DNA of 64,000 nucleotides from UBA1732 sp045114455 (GCA_045114455.1 JBGUKN010000072.1:8248-72247), one strand, 5' to 3'; positions 51,317 to 60,226 are shown, counted from the first letter of the stretch. Translations and numbers: made by a program. Notes: a model not told the origin generated them from the letters alone.

Positions 51317-52015
51317 ATGAGGATTCGCATCGCACTTACGGCTTTCTTCTGCATGCTGGCATGCTGCGCCCTCGTCGCCCAGACCCGGACCGGACAGAAC
51401 AATGCGTCCGGCAACGGCAATTCGCGGGGCGGCCTGCTGTCGTCTCCGACCTCGTCGAACTCCGGCAAATCCGCCTCGAAATCATCCGATACGGCCAGAA
51501 GAGGCATCTTCGACATCGCCACGTCATCCGACGCCGGGAAGAAAACGGGTTCCGCCGCGCCCGCCGCGGGCCGGTCGACCGCCACGGCTTCCCCGTTCGG
51601 CACCGCCTCGAACCGCACGCGTTCCTCCTCGGCGCGCCGCTGGAAGACGAACAGCAAGATCGCCGACTGCATCCGGGCGAAAGCCATCCCGTCCAACACC
51701 AATCTTTCGTTCTCCGGCACCATCACCAACATCGTCACCGACGGCCGTTACGTCATCCTCACGTTGTTCGATTCCGTGGAGACGGTCACGGAAAACGGCG
51801 CGAAAGGCGACGTCCCGGTCACATACACCGTCGTACTGGACGCCGAATCCGTCGCGGGAAACAACTCCCTCAAAGTCGATGCCAAAAAGAGTTTCACTGT
51901 GGACAGCAACTACGCCTACCTCGTGTGGGACGATTCCGGCTGCACGGTCCGCGCGGTCGACAATTCCCTGACAGAGCCCGACCAGACCACGACCAACAGT
52001 TCCTCCAGACGCTGA
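51317..52015 (+). CDS. Secreted Ser/Thr-rich protein, unknown function
   Basis: 232 residues. MRIRIALTAFFCMLACCALVAQ is a signal peptide. Residues ~25-115 are low-complexity Ser/Thr/Ala/Asn/Gly, typical of a linker or a surface stalk. Residues ~125-220 form a compact beta domain, in which SGTITNIVTDGRYVILTLF and VPVTYTVVLDAESVAG suggest an OB-like barrel. The ATG at 51317 follows GGAAAGGAA. The codon use resembles its neighbours. I do not recognise the family. Confidence 0.7.
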   Translation: MRIRIALTAFFCMLACCALVAQTRTGQNNASGNGNSRGGLLSSPTSSNSGKSASKSSDTARRGIFDIATSSDAGKKTGSAAPAAGRSTATASPFGTASNRTRSSSARRWKTNSKIADCIRAKAIPSNTNLSFSGTITNIVTDGRYVILTLFDSVETVTENGAKGDVPVTYTVVLDAESVAGNNSLKVDAKKSFTVDSNYAYLVWDDSGCTVRAVDNSLTEPDQTTTNSSSRR

Positions 52016-52233
52016 CGCGTTCCCGTCACCGCCCCCTCCTCAAACATTCACACTGTTTCCATGTGTCCGCCCGTATCCCGCCGGGCCCCGGGAGCAGTTT
52101 TTTTTCCATTACATTTTCTGTTTCGTCCTGATTCCGCCGCTTTTTCTCATCTGAGGCAAAACAAACGGCTTGCGAACAGGACGTTTTTGTTTCGGCAAAT
52201 TCGCCCCCTGTTTTTCATGGGATGTCCATGCCC

Positions 52234-52258
52234 TTTCACTGTTTTACGTTTTGTGAAA
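52234..52258 (+). promoter_or_regulatory. Possible activator site upstream of the sigma-54 promoter
   Basis: TTTCAC (52234-52239) and GTGAAA (52253-52258) form a 6-bp inverted repeat with 13 bp between, ~50-70 bp upstream of the -24 box. It does not match the NtrC consensus. The remaining 52016-52300 contains no gene. Confidence 0.35.
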
Positions 52259-52304
52259 ACGGATTCGGGGGCATACGATCCTTTTTCAGCCTGAAAAAAA
52301 CACT

Positions 52305-52320
52305 TGGCACGGGACTTGCT
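52305..52320 (+). promoter_or_regulatory. Sigma-54 (-24/-12) promoter of glnK-amtB
   Basis: TGGCACG (52305-52311), 4 bp, TTGCT (52316-52320) matches the TGGCACG-N4-TTGCW consensus exactly. It lies 45 bp upstream of glnK, which is where nitrogen-control genes carry RpoN promoters in other bacteria. Confidence 0.88.
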
Positions 52321-52364
52321 TCCACAAGGCAACTAACCAGCGAACGCAAGATAGGAGGTTCGTT

Positions 52365-52706
52365 ATGAAACTGGTGATTGCATATATTCAGCCGGATCGG
52401 CTGAATCCGGTCAAGCAGGCGTTGTACGCCCGCAGCGTATTCAAGATCTCCGTGACCAATGCCCTGGGATGCGGACAGCAGCGCGGCTATGCGCAGATGT
52501 GGCGCGGCGCGCTGAAGGAAGTCAACCTTCTGAAGAAAGTCCGTCTGGCCATCGCGGTCAACGATGAATTCGTCGAAACCACGATCGAAGGCATTTGCGA
52601 AGGTGCGAGGACAGGCCATATCGGCGATGGAAAGATCTTTGTTCTGCCGATGGACGAATGCATCCGCATTCGTACGGGAGAACGCGGTTCCGAGGCGATC
52701 GGATAA
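52365..52706 (+). CDS. glnK: PII nitrogen-regulatory protein GlnK
   Basis: 113-residue PII protein that binds ATP/ADP and 2-oxoglutarate and blocks AmtB when nitrogen is plentiful. The T-loop region is GCGQQRGYAQMWRGALKEV, and the C-loop ends IGDGKIFVLPMDECIRIRTGERG, with the nucleotide-binding segment. In E. coli the T-loop reads RGAEYMV, with Tyr51 uridylylated; aligned here as RGALKEV, that Tyr becomes Lys, so the usual uridylylation site is missing. An AGGAGGT ribosome site precedes the ATG. It is coupled to amtB 19 bp downstream. Confidence 0.94.
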   Translation: MKLVIAYIQPDRLNPVKQALYARSVFKISVTNALGCGQQRGYAQMWRGALKEVNLLKKVRLAIAVNDEFVETTIEGICEGARTGHIGDGKIFVLPMDECIRIRTGERGSEAIG

Positions 52707-52725
52707 GAAAGTCTGAGGTAAAAAA

Positions 52726-54117
52726 ATGAAAAGAATTCTGACACTCATTGCCGTATGCGGCGCCGTATGCGCCGCAGCGGCCGCGGAAAACAGCGCACCC
52801 GCCGCGATGGAAACGGCGGAAGCCGTCCAGGTCAATTTGAACGTTACGCCCGCCACGGCGGAAGCTGTGGAAGCCGTTCAGGTCAATCTGAACGTCGTCT
52901 GGACGCTGATCGCAGGCATCCTGGTATTCGTGATGCAGGCCGGGTTCGCTCTGGTGGAAGCCGGTCTGACGCGTGCCAAGAACACGAGCAACATCATGAT
53001 GAAAAACGTGATGGACTTCGTGATCGGCTCCGTCTGCTTCTGGCTGATCGGCTCTGCGTTCATGTTCGGCGCGACCAGGATGGGCTTCATCGGCACGGAC
53101 GGCTTCCTCATGGACATTTTCAACACGGGCGACGACTGGAACTGGACCTACATGTTCTTCCAGACGATGTTCTGCGCGACGGCCGCGACGATCGTTTCCG
53201 GCGCCATGGCGGAACGGACGCAGTTCCGCTCCTACCTGATCTACTCCGCGCTCATCTCCCTCTTCATCTACCCGATCGCGGGCAAATGGGCATGGGGCGG
53301 CGGCTGGCTGGCGGACCTGAACTTCCATGACTTCGCCGGATCCACCGTGGTGCACAGCGTCGGCGGCTGGCTCGCCCTTACCGGCGCGATCGTCCTCGGA
53401 CCCAGAATCGGCAAATACGGCCCGGACGGAAAGCCGCGCGCCATCCCCGGACACAACATCGCGTTCGCCGCGATCGGCGTGCTGGTCCTCTGGATCGGCT
53501 GGTTCGGATTCAACCCGGGCTCGACCGTCGCCGGAAACGGCGATATCGGCCGGGTGGCCCTGATCACGAACTTCGGCGCAGTCGCCGGCACCCTCACGGC
53601 GATGCTTACCGCCTGGGCGATCCTGAAGAAGCCGGATGCCTCGATGACGCTGAACGGCGCGCTCGCCGGACTCGTGGCGATCACCGCCCCCTGCGACATC
53701 GTGACGCCCGTCGGCGCGCTCATCATCGGCGCAATCGCCGGCGTGCTCGTGGTCCTGAGCGTGCTTGCCATCGACCGCCTGAAAGTCGACGATCCGGTCG
53801 GCGCGGTCAGCGTCCACCTGGTCAACGGCGTCTGGGGCACGCTCGCCTGCGGTCTCTTCGGCGCGGAAGGCGTCCTGAAGATCGCCGATGCGAACACCGG
53901 CCTGTTCTACGGCGGCGGATTCCACTCCACCGGAATCCAGCTCCTCGGGATCGCCGCGTACGGCGCCTGGGCGTTCATTCTGGGCATGATCACGTTCGTG
54001 ACGCTCAAGAAGACGGTCGGCCTGCGCGTCAGCGCGGAGGAAGAACTCAAGGGCCTGGATATCACCGAGCACGGAAACGATGCTTATGCCGGATTCCAGA
54101 TCTTCACGAATGAATAA
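52726..54117 (+). CDS. amtB: Ammonium transporter AmtB
   Basis: 463-residue inner-membrane channel for ammonium, 11 membrane segments after a cleavable signal (residues 1-~20). The N-terminal linker contains a tandem copy of AEAVQVNLNV, with a 51-bp DNA repeat (52819 and 52870). Twin-histidine regions are seen as DFAGSTVVHSVGGW and VSVHLVNGVWGTLAC. ADVEAGLTRAKN-like VEAGLTRAKNTSNIMMKN and GFNPGS are family marks. It would be regulated by GlnK and transcribed from the RpoN promoter. A strong terminator follows. Confidence 0.95.
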   Translation: MKRILTLIAVCGAVCAAAAAENSAPAAMETAEAVQVNLNVTPATAEAVEAVQVNLNVVWTLIAGILVFVMQAGFALVEAGLTRAKNTSNIMMKNVMDFVIGSVCFWLIGSAFMFGATRMGFIGTDGFLMDIFNTGDDWNWTYMFFQTMFCATAATIVSGAMAERTQFRSYLIYSALISLFIYPIAGKWAWGGGWLADLNFHDFAGSTVVHSVGGWLALTGAIVLGPRIGKYGPDGKPRAIPGHNIAFAAIGVLVLWIGWFGFNPGSTVAGNGDIGRVALITNFGAVAGTLTAMLTAWAILKKPDASMTLNGALAGLVAITAPCDIVTPVGALIIGAIAGVLVVLSVLAIDRLKVDDPVGAVSVHLVNGVWGTLACGLFGAEGVLKIADANTGLFYGGGFHSTGIQLLGIAAYGAWAFILGMITFVTLKKTVGLRVSAEEELKGLDITEHGNDAYAGFQIFTNE

Positions 54118-54134
54118 GTAAATGTTGCAACCCG

Positions 54135-54188
54135 GACGGGATTTCGGGCGGTGTCGATGATCAGTCCGCCGGAAATCCCGTCTTTTTT
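54135..54188 (+). terminator. Terminator after amtB
   Basis: GACGGGATTTC (54135-54145) pairs perfectly with GAAATCCCGTC (54172-54182). A second inner GGCGG/CCGCC stem adds stability. Six T's follow. Confidence 0.88.
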
Positions 54189-54231
54189 GCTGTCCGACGG
54201 CAACACTCTCCAAAAAGGAATAGGCCGAAAG

Positions 54232-54314
54232 GTGACGTTTTATCCGTCACACGCAATTCGCACAAAGTCAAGCACATGACGGAGTGACGGACGGATTTGA
54301 CAATCGTTCCGTCA
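54232..54314 (+). promoter_or_regulatory. Cluster of TGACGGA-type repeats
   Basis: GTGACG/CGTCAC (54232-54250) is a short hairpin. TGACGGA occurs at 54277-54283 and 54285-54291, with its complement TCCGTCA at 54308-54314. Repeated half-sites 140-220 bp upstream of the -35 box could be an operator. The 54189-54612 stretch holds no gene otherwise. Confidence 0.35.
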
Positions 54315-54451
54315 TTTCTTTTTTCTATCGGATCATCCCTTTTTCATGTCAAATATTTTATAAGATAATGATCTAAATAGCATCAATCCGCTCTCCGAAA
54401 AACCACCGCCGCGCCGGAACGCTTTTCTGACGGAAAAAGCGAAAAACCGGC

Positions 54452-54480
54452 TTTAAAAACCGCCGGAAGACGGCTATATT
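54452..54480 (+). promoter_or_regulatory. Promoter of the flavoprotein gene
   Basis: -35 TTTAAA (54452-54457), 17-bp spacer, -10 TATATT (54475-54480). Confidence 0.65.
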
Positions 54481-54612
54481 AACCGTGATTTCTTTCACGA
54501 CGGTCTGATCCGCATTGCATTTCGCCGCCCCCGTCGCCGGGTCGTGGCGGGCGGGTCTGCACTGCGGCCGTCACATTTACCGGCGGAACGGACAGAGAAT
54601 GGAACGGAACGC

Positions 54613-55305
54613 ATGAAAACGGTCATCATACACGGACAGAACCACAAGGGCTCCACCTACCATATCGCGCATGAGCTTGCGGAGAAGATCGGGGGAGAGA
54701 CCACGGAGTTTTTCCTGCCGGAGGACTTCGGCGAATTCTGCACGGGCTGCAACGTCTGTTTTGCAAAAGGCGAATCGCACTGTCCCCATTCCGGCAGGCT
54801 CGCCCCGATCACGAAGGCGCTGGACGCCGCAGATGTCATCATTCTGGCCAGTCCCGTTTATGTGTATCACGCCACGGGCGCGATGAAAGCGTTTCTGGAT
54901 CACTGCGGATACCGTTGGATGGTCCACAGGCCGGAAGGATCCATGTTCCGGAAACAGGGCGTCTGTATCTGCACCGCCGCCGGCGCGGGGATGAAATCCA
55001 CGCTGAAGGACATGGCGGACAGCCTCTTTTTCTGGGGCGTCGCCAAAACATACCGATACGGCGCCGCCGTCACCGCCGTGAACTGGGAAGGCGTGCGGGA
55101 ATCGAAGAAGAAGAATCTTGACCGCGCGACCTCGCGGCTTGCGGAAAAGATCGTCCGTCGGAACGGGAAAGTCAGGCCCGGGCTGAAGACCAGGATCTTT
55201 TTCCATGTGATGCGCCTGATCCACAGAAAAAAAGCATTCGGCCCGAAAGACGCCGGATACTGGGAGGAAAAAGGCTGGACCGGAAGCAAACGCCCGTGGG
55301 AATGA
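54613..55305 (+). CDS. NADPH-dependent FMN reductase/iron-sulphur flavoprotein-like
   Basis: 230-residue flavodoxin-fold protein. The FMN phosphate loop is HGQNHKGSTYHIAHELAEKI (residues ~6-25). FLPEDFGEFCTGCNVCFAKG contributes cysteines in the CxxCxxC-like arrangement of iron-sulphur flavoproteins, and DVIILASPVYVYHATGAMKAFLD is the flavodoxin core. The last ~40 residues are basic and carry a hydrophobic IFFHVMRLIH. The start at 54613 gives the fold's native N-terminus; the frame extends further upstream without support. Substrate unknown. Confidence 0.85.
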   Translation: MKTVIIHGQNHKGSTYHIAHELAEKIGGETTEFFLPEDFGEFCTGCNVCFAKGESHCPHSGRLAPITKALDAADVIILASPVYVYHATGAMKAFLDHCGYRWMVHRPEGSMFRKQGVCICTAAGAGMKSTLKDMADSLFFWGVAKTYRYGAAVTAVNWEGVRESKKKNLDRATSRLAEKIVRRNGKVRPGLKTRIFFHVMRLIHRKKAFGPKDAGYWEEKGWTGSKRPWE

Positions 55306-55329
55306 GCACGGCGGCATCCGCGGCGTTTC

Positions 55330-56370
55330 TCAAACCTTCGAGTCGGCGGGGGCTTCTTTGACCTTCGGGAACCGCAGGCGGCAGTACAGATGGACCGTCC
55401 GCAGCGCGTTCCGGGAGATCAGGCGCTTTTTGAACCTGAATCCCTTCGACATGCCGGGCGTCGCGGTCCGCCGTATCGTTTCCAGAAGTTCGCCGTCTGT
55501 TTCGCGTTCGATCCTGGCCCGGAAATCCGTAAAACCGTCCGCGAGGCGTCCGCATGAAATATACTTGTCCCAGAGATAAGTGACCGCGAAATGAACGGCC
55601 TGAACGATCCGGTTGCCGTTTCCGTCCGCCAGCTTCAGCAGTTCCCGCAGCGCCGAATAGCCGTTGCGGATGTCGCCGTCTTTGTATTTGTGTATGGCGG
55701 AACCGGGAGTCTCGAAGTAGTTGTAGCCGATGTAGTTCGAAACATAGATGCTGCGGCTTTCATGCAGGGCGTGCAGGACGAACAGCATGTCTTCTCCCAG
55801 ACGGATCCCGCCAGGTACTTTTTCGATGCAGCGGATGAAAAGTTCCCTCCTGACCGCCTTGTTCCACATGGCATACGCCATCGCGCCGTCGTTTTCCGTC
55901 CCGGGCCTGCCGTCGAACAGGAAATTCGCCCGGATGAGTTCAGCCTGATCTCCGCGGTACATGCCTTCGTCGAAACGGTCCGCGACCTCCGCTTTTCCTG
56001 CGGCCCCCTGCTGACAATAGCCGAAGCAGACCATGTCCGCGTCTTCATTTTCGCGCAGAATGCGGTCCAGTGTTTCCAGCAGGCCGGAGCTGACCGTGTC
56101 GTCGGAATCGATGCAGAGGACATATTCGCCTTTGCAGACGGCGCCTCCGCTTTTCCTGGCGAGGATCGCGCCCCGATTCGGCTGGTGCAGCACAGTGATC
56201 CGGAGATCCCGTTTCGCCCATTCGTCGCACAAAACGGGGGTGCGGTCCGCGGATCCGTCGTCGACGAGGACGCACTCCCAGTCGCGGAACGTCTGGGCCA
56301 GGACGGAGTCGAGGCACCGCTCCAGGTCTTTTTCCGCGTTGTAGGCGGGGATGATGATGCTGAATCTCAT
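55330..56370 (-). CDS. Family 2 glycosyltransferase
   Basis: 346-residue GT-A enzyme. Nucleotide-sugar core: FSIIIPAYNAEKDLERCLDSV at the N-terminus, VLVDDGSADRTP, and the DXD-type CIDSDDTVS near residue 95. It would add a sugar from an NDP donor in the cytoplasm. It is the last of a minus-strand operon with a flippase and a TagF-like enzyme, and it ends 24 bp from the convergent flavoprotein gene. The C-terminus is basic. Confidence 0.92.
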   Translation of the reverse strand: MRFSIIIPAYNAEKDLERCLDSVLAQTFRDWECVLVDDGSADRTPVLCDEWAKRDLRITVLHQPNRGAILARKSGGAVCKGEYVLCIDSDDTVSSGLLETLDRILRENEDADMVCFGYCQQGAAGKAEVADRFDEGMYRGDQAELIRANFLFDGRPGTENDGAMAYAMWNKAVRRELFIRCIEKVPGGIRLGEDMLFVLHALHESRSIYVSNYIGYNYFETPGSAIHKYKDGDIRNGYSALRELLKLADGNGNRIVQAVHFAVTYLWDKYISCGRLADGFTDFRARIERETDGELLETIRRTATPGMSKGFRFKKRLISRNALRTVHLYCRLRFPKVKEAPADSKV

Positions 56371-56407
56371 ACTGTCGATCGGAGTTGTTTTTTGTGAAAA
56401 CCGGCGG

Positions 56408-57874
56408 TTACGATTGCGCCCTCAGCTTTCTGTAATACTGCTTCGCAAAATCCAGCAGATACCAGAAGTTGCTGTTCCGGAACAAAATGCTGAACGCACA
56501 GAAAACGGCCGCGCCCGTCAGGACCTGAAGGCACAGCAGAAGGATACGGGGAACGGGGATCATGTTCATGAAGGACACCACCACGCACATGATCGCCGCG
56601 GGAAACAGATTTTCCACGATGTCGATGACCTGATTCTTGACTCCATAGCCGATCAGCGACTGGTTCGCGTATGCGTTGATGACGAATGCGATCGTATTGG
56701 TGAGGAACCCCATGGTCGCCAGGATCACAGGGGATTTCGAGAACAGGATAAACGCGACCAGGATGATGAAATAAAGCGTCTTCTTGATGATATCCAGCTT
56801 CAGGATCATGTCGCTCCGTCCGATCGAGCGGATCGGAAGCAGGTTTCCGCTCTGGATGATGGAAAGGATGCCGGTGAGGGAAAAGATTTTGACGTAGATG
56901 ATGATCGGAGCCCATTTTTCCTTCAGGAGCACGATGACCAGATTGTCGGAGACCGCGAACAGCCCCAGCATGATGGGGAAGACGATGAAGGAGCAGAGCC
57001 GTACGAATCGTTTCGTCATCGCCCGGAGCGCCTCGATGTCCGTCTGGACTTTCGACATGACGGGGAACAGGACCGAAGACAGGGTGTCGCTCAGCGTCGT
57101 GTTGATCAGTTTCGGATACAGCATGCCCTTGTTGTAATATGCCAGGTCAACCGAGGTGAACTTGATCCCGACGACCAGCGGGCGGGCCTCCTCATATGCC
57201 GTGTTGATGATCCCGGCGAGGAATATTTTGGAACCGTAGTCGAACAGGCTTCTGAACCGCGCCGGGGAGAATTTCGGGACGAACCGGATCCCGGACACAA
57301 AAAGCAGGATCACCGTGTCGATCAGACTGTTGCTCATCTGCTGGGCGACCAGGGCCCATGCGCCGAACCCCTTCAGCGCCATGGTGATCCCGAGGACCGC
57401 GGAAACGATGGTCCCGGACAGCGTCGCGGCGAAGAACTTTTTGAACTGCAGGTCGTTCGATATCTTGGCGCAGACGACCGCTTTTACCCCGTTGATGAAG
57501 AAGGTCAGGCCCATGACCCGGATGACCGGGACCAGAAGAGGCTCGTCGTAGATCCTCGCGATCAGCGGGCTGGAGAAAAACATCACGACATACAGGAACG
57601 CCGAAATCGCGATGTTCGCGTAGAGGATCGTCGAGTAGTCCAGAATGTCCGAATCCTTTTTCTGGATCAGCGCCGCGTTCAATCCGCTGCTGATGAAGAC
57701 GTTGCAGAACGTGAAGAAGATCGCGACAATGCTGACGACGGCATAATCCTCGGGGAGGAGGATTCGGGCCAGCTCGATCGCGACGACGATCGAAACCAGC
57801 TGCGCGAGAATGCGTTCCGCAAATTTCCAGAACATCCCGCTGAATGTTTTCTGTGTCAACGTGTTGTCGTTCAT
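56408..57874 (-). CDS. Wzx-like oligosaccharide flippase
   Basis: 488-residue polytopic protein with about 12-14 membrane segments, of the MOP/Wzx superfamily. N-terminal segment FSGMFWKFAERILAQLVSIVVAIELARIL resembles family members. It would flip lipid-linked saccharide units across the inner membrane for the surface glycan. It is 37 bp upstream of the GT2 gene and 85 bp downstream of the TagF-like gene. A weak AGAAG site precedes the ATG. Confidence 0.88.
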   Translation of the reverse strand: MNDNTLTQKTFSGMFWKFAERILAQLVSIVVAIELARILLPEDYAVVSIVAIFFTFCNVFISSGLNAALIQKKDSDILDYSTILYANIAISAFLYVVMFFSSPLIARIYDEPLLVPVIRVMGLTFFINGVKAVVCAKISNDLQFKKFFAATLSGTIVSAVLGITMALKGFGAWALVAQQMSNSLIDTVILLFVSGIRFVPKFSPARFRSLFDYGSKIFLAGIINTAYEEARPLVVGIKFTSVDLAYYNKGMLYPKLINTTLSDTLSSVLFPVMSKVQTDIEALRAMTKRFVRLCSFIVFPIMLGLFAVSDNLVIVLLKEKWAPIIIYVKIFSLTGILSIIQSGNLLPIRSIGRSDMILKLDIIKKTLYFIILVAFILFSKSPVILATMGFLTNTIAFVINAYANQSLIGYGVKNQVIDIVENLFPAAIMCVVVSFMNMIPVPRILLLCLQVLTGAAVFCAFSILFRNSNFWYLLDFAKQYYRKLRAQS

Positions 57875-57959
57875 CTTCTATTCGCGCTTTCCGTCCTGCG
57901 ACACGGTGTTACCGTCCGAAAAAAACGTGCTGTGTGCAACATGGACAAGGAAGGAAACA

Positions 57960-59114
57960 TCAGGCTTTCTCCCCGAGGAAATCGCGGATGAACCCGGCGA
58001 CCCGTTCCGCGGAATTCCCGTCGATGTGCATGTTCGTGAGGTCCCTCACTTCTCTCCGTCCCTGCGCCTTCGCATCCGTGCCCTTCGACACGTCCGACAG
58101 GAAGGAGACCAGTTCGGTCTGGTCCTTCACCCGGACCGTCGCCTTGTCGTACATGGATTCGAGGTCGAAGGCAAAACCCCGTCCTTCCTTCCAGCTCTCG
58201 ATGTCGTCCGTGGTGGTGGCGATCGGATGGTCGAGCAGCAGATAGTCGAAGAAGACGGAGGAGTAGTCCGTGATCAGGGCTTCCGATCCCGCGATCACCT
58301 CGTAAAGCTGCAACCCGTGCTTCATGATGTCCGCATCGGAGATCAGGTGGAAGTTCGACAGCTTCGCCGTTTTGACGGACGACATATCCTGGGCGGGATG
58401 GGGCTTGAACAGGATGTGCAGACGGATCCCGCTCAGGAAACGGTTGAGCTCCTCCAGCTTTTCAAGGGAATACACGACCGGCATCCCGATGCTGTCGTAC
58501 GTCCCGCTCTGCGCGTCGACCCGTCCGGCTTTCGTGGAACGGAACGTGGGAAGCCAGATGACGTACTTTTCATCCGAAGCGCCGTTGAGAAGCGGTCCGA
58601 CGTCCGGTCTTTTCCCGGAAAAGAAACAGTCGCAGCGGGGGAACCCGAGATAGACCAGCTGTTCCTTTCCGCAGTTGTATTCGTAGGTGATGATGTCGTC
58701 GAAAAAATGCGACTGGACATTGACATAATCGACCAGGTTTCCCATTTCGTACAGGCCGCGCGTCTTTTTGGTCTTACTGCCGTGGGTCAGGAACAGGAAA
58801 AGCTGTTTCGGCACCCGCTTGAACTCGAAGCCGTTGGAGGACACCATGACGCTGCACCGGAGCAGATACCACTGATGCAGGAAGAATTCCCGAAACGTCT
58901 GGTCCTTGCCGGTATAAACCGCCTTCGTGCCGGGCGGACAGTCTTTCGTGCGTTTATGGACCAGCCAGACCAGGGAATACGAGGGCAGCGCCTCCCGGAT
59001 CTTCCGATAAACAGGGTACGTGTTGCACGAAAAGTCGGGAATGCTTTCGAAAACGATCGTCCTGCTTAACGGAAAAAGACTCATGATCTTTCCGACGCGA
59101 GCGATGATACCCAT
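57960..59114 (-). CDS. CDP-glycerol glycerophosphotransferase-like (TagF family)
   Basis: 384-residue membrane-associated enzyme of the TagB/TagF family, which transfers polyol phosphate from a CDP donor. Conserved features are LTHGSKTKKTRGLY, LYLGFPRCD-like VYLGFPRCDCFF, LHILFKPHPAQD and ALITDYSSVFFDYLLLDHPIA with the SxxFDxxL signature, and a C-terminal SAERVAGFIRDFL. In diderms this family modifies capsule or LPS with polyol phosphate. It is the first gene of the operon from the promoter at 59240-59267. Start may be 59114 or the next Met. Confidence 0.87.
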   Translation of the reverse strand: MGIIARVGKIMSLFPLSRTIVFESIPDFSCNTYPVYRKIREALPSYSLVWLVHKRTKDCPPGTKAVYTGKDQTFREFFLHQWYLLRCSVMVSSNGFEFKRVPKQLFLFLTHGSKTKKTRGLYEMGNLVDYVNVQSHFFDDIITYEYNCGKEQLVYLGFPRCDCFFSGKRPDVGPLLNGASDEKYVIWLPTFRSTKAGRVDAQSGTYDSIGMPVVYSLEKLEELNRFLSGIRLHILFKPHPAQDMSSVKTAKLSNFHLISDADIMKHGLQLYEVIAGSEALITDYSSVFFDYLLLDHPIATTTDDIESWKEGRGFAFDLESMYDKATVRVKDQTELVSFLSDVSKGTDAKAQGRREVRDLTNMHIDGNSAERVAGFIRDFLGEKA

Positions 59115-59239
59115 AGATCCGCGGATGCCTTCCTGATAGTTTTGCGGCCGTCTGCCGTTTGTTTTGCGGGCCCGGCAGACGGTACGAAAGGGCGTTGCCT
59201 TGTTTCTGTCAGCAAGGCGTTTGCCTTATTTTTATAAAT

Positions 59240-59267
59240 AATATATCCCGGTTCAGGCGAAATACAA
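59240..59267 (-). promoter_or_regulatory. Promoter of the TagF-like/flippase/GT2 operon
   Basis: Minus strand: -35 TTGTAT (59262-59267), 16-bp spacer, -10 TATATT (59240-59245). The 59115-59440 region otherwise holds only the divergent promoter. Confidence 0.75.
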
Positions 59268-59337
59268 GCAGGATCATAATAAAATCACGGAAAACGCGCC
59301 TGCCCCGAAAAGATTCTTCTTTTTCATCGGAATATGT

Positions 59338-59365
59338 TTGTATTTCGCGGGAAGGAAGATATATT
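59338..59365 (+). promoter_or_regulatory. Promoter of the sugar nucleotidyltransferase gene
   Basis: -35 TTGTAT (59338-59343), 16-bp spacer, -10 TATATT (59360-59365). It is divergent from the promoter at 59240-59267, which has identical -35 and -10 hexamers. Confidence 0.75.
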
Positions 59366-59440
59366 ATTCGAAAAAACATGAGGCTGTTTTCGTATGGCCG
59401 CATGACTGCGGAACCCGCAAACCGGACTGGAGAAAACGAT

Positions 59441-60178
59441 ATGAAATGCCTGATTCTGGCGGCAGGATATGCCACGAGATTATACCCGCTCACCGAGAAC
59501 TTTCCCAAACCGCTTCTGAAGGTTCGGGAGAAGACGATCCTCGACTGGCTTCTGGACGACATCGAAGGCGCCGGATGCGTCAGTCAGTATGCCGTGATCA
59601 CGAATCACAAGTTCGCGAAAATCTTTCAGGACTGGGCGGACGGACATCGTCTTCCGATCACGGTCCTGGACGACGGGACGGAGAGCAACGAGACCCGTCT
59701 CGGCGCCGTGCGGGACATCCAGTTCGCCGTCGAGACGCTGAAACTGGACGACGACCTGCTCGTCATCGCCGGAGACAATCTGCTGGATTTCAGTCTCCGG
59801 GGGTTCCTCCGGTATGCGGAGGAGAAGAAGACCACCTGCATCATGCGTTACTGGGAGCCGGACACGAACAAACTCCGCAAGACCGGAGTGGCGCAGGTGG
59901 ACGCCGCGGACAGGATCACGGACATGGAGGAAAAGCCCGCAAATCCCAAAAGCAACTGGTGCACTCCGCCATTCTATTTCTACAAAGCCGCGGACGTCCC
60001 GCTTGTGAAGAAGGGGATCGAATCCGGGTGCGGCGTGGATGCGCCGGGCAGTTTCATCGCCTGGCTCAGCAAACAGACTGCCGTTCATGCGTACGAGATG
60101 CCCGGCAGACGCTATGACATCGGCAATCTGGAAAGCTACCGTCTCGTCCAGACGGAATACAAAGGAATCGGGAAATAA
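59441..60178 (+). CDS. Sugar-phosphate nucleotidyltransferase
   Basis: 245-residue cytosolic enzyme with the nucleotide loop LILAAGYATRLYPLTENFPKPL (residues ~4-24). The metal-binding segment is VIAGDNLLDFS near residue 107. Its product would be an NDP-sugar or CDP-polyol feeding the adjacent glycan locus, possibly CDP-linked since the TagF-like gene is divergent. The ATG at 59441 with GGAGAAAACGAT is chosen over an upstream frame that runs through the promoter. It is read away from the TagF operon. Confidence 0.85.
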   Translation: MKCLILAAGYATRLYPLTENFPKPLLKVREKTILDWLLDDIEGAGCVSQYAVITNHKFAKIFQDWADGHRLPITVLDDGTESNETRLGAVRDIQFAVETLKLDDDLLVIAGDNLLDFSLRGFLRYAEEKKTTCIMRYWEPDTNKLRKTGVAQVDAADRITDMEEKPANPKSNWCTPPFYFYKAADVPLVKKGIESGCGVDAPGSFIAWLSKQTAVHAYEMPGRRYDIGNLESYRLVQTEYKGIGK

Positions 60179-60190
60179 AGCCCCCGGCAG

Positions 60191-60226
60191 GAATGACGAA
60201 ACAGTCGTCAAATCCGCCCGTCATTC
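60191..60226 (+). terminator. Hairpin after the nucleotidyltransferase gene
   Basis: GAATGACG (60191-60198) pairs with CGTCATTC (60219-60226). A T-rich stretch follows at 60231-60244. It lies between convergent genes. Confidence 0.5.
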
